64,000 nt of DNA, from NCBI GenBank assembly GCA_038380435.1, contig JAWZYU010000005.1, forward strand, positions 32,510,001 to 32,574,000, written 5' to 3'. Below the pieces are notes generated by a model, which saw nothing but the letters and a program-made list of their open reading frames with translations, was not told the DNA's origin and did no database searches. Numbering within the stretch: position 1 is the stretch's first letter; every line of letters begins with the position of its first letter. Both the position numbers and the translations under genes were made by a program. The DNA comes from Ryuthela nishihirai. Lineage: Eukaryota; Arthropoda; Arachnida; Araneae; Heptathelidae. This document shows positions 59,294-64,000 of the stretch, piece by piece.

Positions 59294-62200
59294 AAATGGT
59301 AGCTAGGTAGTCACTGGAAGGAGAGCTATGCACCAATCCCCTGTGATGATGCATAGAACCGGCCAGTCCTAGCACCTAATGTCCGACCCCGCCTTCTCGT
59401 GGTGCGGACCGTTAGTAACTTGCAAAAGAGATACTCTCTTGTGGAAGTGAACGGAAGGGGAGGGCTGCCAGATTAGTGTGGCCTACTGATCTGGACAACT
59501 ATGGCTACTTTTCTTTTTTTCTACCCTGCTGAGGAGTGGTCAACCACACAGGGTCCTGGTGCTGACCATATAAACCTACTGGACTGGACAGATATATGGC
59601 TCTGAGCTTGATTATGGATCCTGATTTTGCTGCACTGGTGGGCTTCTGTGGAGGAAAAATCTTCCGCTGTGTTTTCTGTTTGTTTGTGGGTTGACAGCCC
59701 CAAGTGAATAGATTCACAGGATATGTTTATCAGCTGGTGGATAATCCTGAGCAGAAGTCATCGCAGGCACCTGAACTCTTTGCTTCTATTGGCATCGTCA
59801 AATTCTACTTGGAGGAAGTCTTCCAGTGTAGATGGCTTCAGCCTTTAATAGTGGGGGAACGGGTCTTTGCCCCATGTCTGCGATTAGGGGGCTGTTTGAT
59901 ATTGTCGGCATTCCCTCTCTCAATAAACATAGTTTCTTTAAAATTCCCACTAACCATTTTCTCTCCATAGGTAGTTGGAATGTGAGGACTCTGCACAGAG
60001 CTTTTTCTCTTGATGTCCTCACACAAGAATTCCACCGTTATAATTTAGATATTCTCGGCTTTCAAGAGACCATATGGACAGATAAAGGTCAGATTCTTAA
60101 AAATAATCTTAAAATGAGTGCATTAATGAAAGGTTTCTTACAGCAAAATTTCAGACAAGCGTTAAAGACCTGAATGTTATCTGCTGTTATGCCCCCACTG
60201 AGGATGCCGATGAGGATGAGAAGGATAGGTTTTATGAACAACTTCAGGATATTTTGAATTCTGTCAAGAAAGGAGATATTACCCTTGTTCTTGGTGACTT
60301 CAATGCCAAAGTTGGTACTGACTCTGACCTTTGGGGAGGAGTAATAGGCCCTTTTGGTATTGGTAGCTGCAATGGGCAACGTCTCCTACAGGTAAATAAA
60401 CTCAATGGATTCAGAATAACTAACACTTATTACAAACACCGCGACATACATAAGTACATATGGGTTTCACCTGATGGACTGCATAAGAATATGATTGATT
60501 ACATATTAATTAACAGCAAATGGGCTAGTTCTGTTAGGAATACCAGGACATATAGGGGAGCTGAAATTGGATCTGACCATTACCTTGTTAAAAGTGTGTT
60601 GCAACTTAAACTTAAAAAGTGTTGTGCTAGGGTTAAAAAATTTACTTTTAATACTGAAGCTCTGAAAGATCCAGTTATAGCCAAAGCTTACCATGATAGG
60701 TTACTTAGTCATTATGACAGTCATGGTTTGCTTACTACTGAAGTTGAGGAAGAATGGGATCATTTTAAACAGGCTTTTTTGGACACTAACAGTACTCTTT
60801 TAGGAAAAAAGGAGCAGAAGAGACAAAATTATCTGAGTGATAAGGCACTTGAGCTTATTTCGGAAAGAAAGAACTGCAGGAATGCCCTTAATCAATACCC
60901 TACTAGTCCTAATAGAAAGCATTACAGAGACCTTAATAAACTTGTAAAGGATCAGTTAGCTGCTGATAAGAATCTTTGGCTTGATGGTTTGGCTTACAAA
61001 GCCGAGGAAGCAGTTAGACAGCACAACAGCAGAGAGCTGTACCAGATAGTTAATGTTTTGTGTGGTAGAAAACGGACAGGCATACAAGGATTGAAGGATA
61101 AACAAGGTAAGGTTATAGAAGGGGAGGATTCTGTCATGACTAGGTGGGCTGAGCATTTCAGTGATGTTCTAAACAATGTAGTTAGTTCTACTCCCATTAT
61201 TTGCAATGATGATAGATGCATTGGTGGCTTTAATGTTGGCCCTATAGCAAAATCTGAAGTTATTTTGGCTGTTTCTAAACTTAAACTTCATAAATTCCCA
61301 GGGGTAGATGAAATTACTACGGAAATGCTTAGAGCTGGGAATGTTTCGGTTACCACTTGGATGACTGAAATTCTGAATATCTTTTATGATAAAGGCATGG
61401 TTCCTAAGGATTTTACCAGAGCTATTGTTATCCCTATTTTCAAAAAGGTGATCGCAGTTCTTGTGATAACTATAGGGGTATCAGCCTACTCTCTGTTCCA
61501 GGTAAAGTTCTTTCCATGATTGTGCTTAATAGAATTAAGAATCTGGTTGACGGTCAATTGTGTGATGAGCAATGTGGATTCAGAAGTGGTAGGGGATGTG
61601 TGGATCAGATATTTTCACTTAAGCAGATTCTTGAGAAATGTTTAGAGTTTCAGAAACCTTTGGTTGCTAGCTTTGTTGATTTCAAATAGGCTTTCGACTC
61701 TGTTGATCGTCATAATTTGTGGTTGATTGTGAGATTATATGGTATACCAGACAAGTTAGTTAACATTATGAAAGCTCTCTATAATAACACTGAGTCGTGT
61801 GTGAGAGTTGGTATGGCTTGTAGCAATTTGTTTAGCATTACTTCTGGTGTTCGACAAGGGTGCATTTTGTCTCCTTTTCTCTTTAGCTTGGTTATTGATT
61901 ATGTTATGCGAAATTCACTTCAAGGGAATGATTTTGGCCTTAAATGGGCTGGAGATACGAAAATTTCTGATTTAGATTTTGCTGATGATTTAGCCCTTTT
62001 GGCAAATGATGTTGATGAGATGAACTCTTTCATTCGAGCTGTTGGTGACACTGGTAGTAGAGTAGGTTTGGTTATAAACAGAGAGAAAACTAAAGTGATG
62101 AAAATTGGTCAGGCAGGCTGTGATTCAGTTAATCTGAATGGTTGCAGTCTTGAGCAGGTGTCACAGTTTAATTATCTTGGGAGCTATGTAACAGATAATG

Positions 62201-62778
62201 GTGATGTGCGGCATGAGATTAACAGACGAATAGGGATTGCTGCCGGGAATTTTAAGAACCTATGGAGAGTGTGGAGAAATAGGCGTATACACCTAAAGAC
62301 TAAAATTAGACTGTATAATAGTTTGGTTCTTTCTAGGGTTAGTTATGGTAGTGAAACTTGGACACTTTGTAAACAAGATAACAGGAAACTAGATGCTTTT
62401 GATTCCAGATGCTTACGCAGTATCTTGGGCATTAGGTGGTTCAACTTTGTAACTAATGATGAGATTAGGCAAAGGAGTTTGCAACCTCCTTTAAGCAGCA
62501 TATTGTGCAGAGAGAGACTCCGTTGGTTTGGCCATGTTGCCCGTATGGATAATTATAGATTGGCGAATAGGGTTATGAAGAGTGTGCCTAAAGGCCTCAA
62601 AAAGAAGGGGAGACCTAGGATGCGGTGGGCAGACAATGTGAAACAGGACCTTGTTAGAATTGGTGTGCAGTGGCCAGATGCAGTAGATGTAGCTCAGGAT
62701 AGACTTGCTTGGAGAACTAAATTGCACGGTCTGGTTGGACCTCCGTAGCCCATGGCTGCTTGAGGATGATGATGATGA
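59290..62778 (+). mobile_element. RTE-like LINE copy C, near full length
   Basis: Best-preserved copy. It starts at ctgtaaatggtagctagg, the same 5' start as copy A, and ends in (GAT)n after ccatggctgcttgag. It has an untranslated or weakly coding 5' part to about 59940, then endonuclease, then reverse transcriptase. It lacks about 85 bases of the endonuclease present in copy A (junction near 60114), has a one-base deletion in an A run near 61446 and a stop near 61687. Nucleotide similarity to copy A is high throughout, so the family was active fairly recently. Confidence 0.9.
59960..62748 (+). pseudogene. LINE copy C endonuclease-reverse transcriptase
   Basis: 59960-60110: GSWNVRTLHRAFSLDVLTQE and DILGFQETIWTDKG (endonuclease start, catalytic E in QET). 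60254-61519: LVLGDFNAKVGTDSDLWGG, MIDYILINSKWASSVRNT, GAEIGSDHYLVKSVLQL (endonuclease end, SDH), then the linker and RT start up to AIVIPIFKK, where a frameshift ends the frame. A short stretch (CGFRSGRGCVDQIF equivalent) then meets a stop in DFK*AFDS. 61717-62748 (343 codons): SGVRQGCILSPFLFSLVIDY, SDLDFADDLALLAND with FADD intact, GLVINREKTKVMKIG, YLGSYVTDNGDVRHEINRR and RWFGHVARMDNYRL, ending LHGLVGPP. Known role of the family: nicking of target DNA and target-primed reverse transcription. This copy cannot make the full protein. Confidence 0.88.
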
Positions 62779-62863
62779 TGAAATCTCAATGCTGACCCAG
62801 CTGGGACTCGAACCTGGGAACTACAGATTACGAGCCTGGCTCGCTACCGACTGAGCCACCCCG
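62779..62863 (-). mobile_element. SINE tRNA head, right of LINE copy C
   Basis: aaatctcaatgctgacccag through ctgagccacccc is the tRNA-like head and start of the body. It abuts the LINE (GAT)n tail. Together with 59190-59293 it forms one SINE interrupted by the LINE. The SINE middle (between aaatgg and aaatctcaac, about 250 bp) is missing. Confidence 0.85.
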
Positions 62864-62875
62864 AGTATGAACAGT

Positions 62876-64000
62876 GTTTGCATAATAAATTGATTTAAAT
62901 CTTAAAAAATCTTGACGCAGTACACTTTAAACTTAATGTTTGAAGCCCCTCATAATCGTAAGGCCCCAAGCTGTAGCTTAGTTAGCTTATGCGCAAGTTC
63001 AGCCTTGCCCTAAAGTTCAACTAATAACAGCAAAGGTAACAAAATCATCCTGAAATCAAGATCATTCCTGGAGATTTCTAACAATGACTAAGTCAACTCT
63101 TCTACTCGTAAAACATTTTCAGATGATAGGAAATGTCCCAAGGTATCTGCAAAGAAACTGACACTTTTTTCAATGATTTTTTTTCAACACTTTTTCTTGA
63201 TGCGATCTTAAACAAAGTTGTCGTTGTTAAATCAGTGCCTAGGTGTATTTTAAAGGATAAAAGAAAGAAAAGAGACGTTGCACTAAAGCAACAATATTTA
63301 TGAGATATATTTTAACGCGTGTATCATCCATTAAAAAATCTCTACAACAGCCGAGCAAAGAAAGTCTATGTATTGGGCTGTCGTGATCATCTGAACACAG
63401 CAAATAGAAATTCTTTTCGCCACTGAACCTGTTAAAAGGGCGTAAATGAAATTCCACTTTAAACCTTGGCCTTGCTGAATCGTTTTCGCATTGTCAACGG
63501 CAACGTTTTGAAGAGCTTAACCATTTGCATTCCGAGTGCAGGATCGATGGATGTATTTACAGAAAACGTAACAAATGATAAAACGAAATAATGTTGAACT
63601 AAAGAGGAAATCAAATTCAGAGGTTACTGTATATTTTAAGGCTTTTCGACATATGTGCAAATGTTTTTATGTTTATCGAAATTAATCCTGTTTATTTTTC
63701 CGTAATTTTGACCTCTGATTCCCATTTGAAAACGCCTGATAGAGAAATCCTGCATTTTTTCAGAAAAAAAAATACGCATTTTCAGATATTCGAGTCGTCG
63801 GAAATTTTGTATGTTATTTTTAACGTTCTGTTCGACAATGCGGCCGATCAGTTTTTGTAAATGACATCTGGGACAATGCAAATAAATAGCGTTAGAAAGG
63901 GTTTCGTGAAGGAAAAGCTTTCTTTAATTTTTTTGCATGGAATGTTCATCGAACTTAAAACCAGAAAGTCGTCAAATCGATACACATTGTCGAAAAACTG
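62876..64000. other. Intergenic DNA, no gene seen
   Basis: AT-rich. Frames of up to 81 codons on either strand show no domain pattern. No RNA gene or element recognised. Confidence 0.45.

Noticed and set aside
2808..62863. Open frames such as MALPHTGPRLNVPSDGRRPF recurring across the window, as a conserved protein
   Set aside because: They lie exactly in SINE bodies, on the antisense strand in plus-strand copies, and end at SINE boundaries.

Overview
This is a eukaryotic, non-coding, repeat-dominated window. I find no host protein-coding gene and no free-standing tRNA or rRNA gene. Almost all of the longer open frames are decayed transposons, SINE sequence read by chance, or tandem repeats. 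The recognisable elements are an RTE-like LINE, Tc1 and DD41D mariner transposons, a hAT terminal pair and a tRNA-headed SINE. This repertoire fits an invertebrate, most likely an arthropod (possibly a chelicerate). That assignment is an inference from element types only.

Layout. 0-17 kb is a patchwork: a decayed Tc1 transposon (306-1516), a T/G-rich low-complexity tract, several SINEs, a 39-bp minisatellite (5.57-6.21 kb), a 442-bp mariner MITE (6407-6848), and a minus-strand LINE copy (7985-12704). That LINE copy is broken by an AT-rich palindrome and by a 957-bp solo LTR with a 5-bp target duplication. A palindromic MITE (14827-15085) and a SINE-in-SINE nest (16337-17050) follow.

18.08-41.05 kb is one continuous satellite array of about 180 copies of a 128-bp monomer. 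It has higher-order structure: an 18-monomer, 2304-bp unit; a 6.92-kb tandem duplication of 54 monomers; and a 2.66-kb duplicated block. The whole array lies between the two ends of one hAT-type element. The outer ends are imperfect inverted repeats, flanked by an 8-bp target duplication (gtctagat / gtctagtt). The array therefore appears to have grown inside a single non-autonomous hAT insertion. This is the most unusual feature of the window.

41-64 kb returns to the patchwork: a hairpin-forming repeat shared between 41.5 and 58.2 kb, many SINEs (several with perfect 12-13 bp target duplications), a degenerate ~145-bp tandem repeat, and a decayed DD41D mariner (48177-50612). Further on are an ancient LINE fragment split by a 31-bp minisatellite, a 5'-truncated LINE end (57.2-57.7 kb), and the best-preserved LINE (59290-62778). 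That LINE sits inside a SINE whose own 12-bp target duplication is intact.

There is no operon or pathway here. The elements relate to one another by insertion order: SINE in SINE, LINE in SINE, LTR in LINE, minisatellite in LINE, satellite in hAT MITE. The LINE ends in (GAT)n and the SINE in (CCCAA)n, so the LINE seen here is probably not the SINE's mobilising partner.
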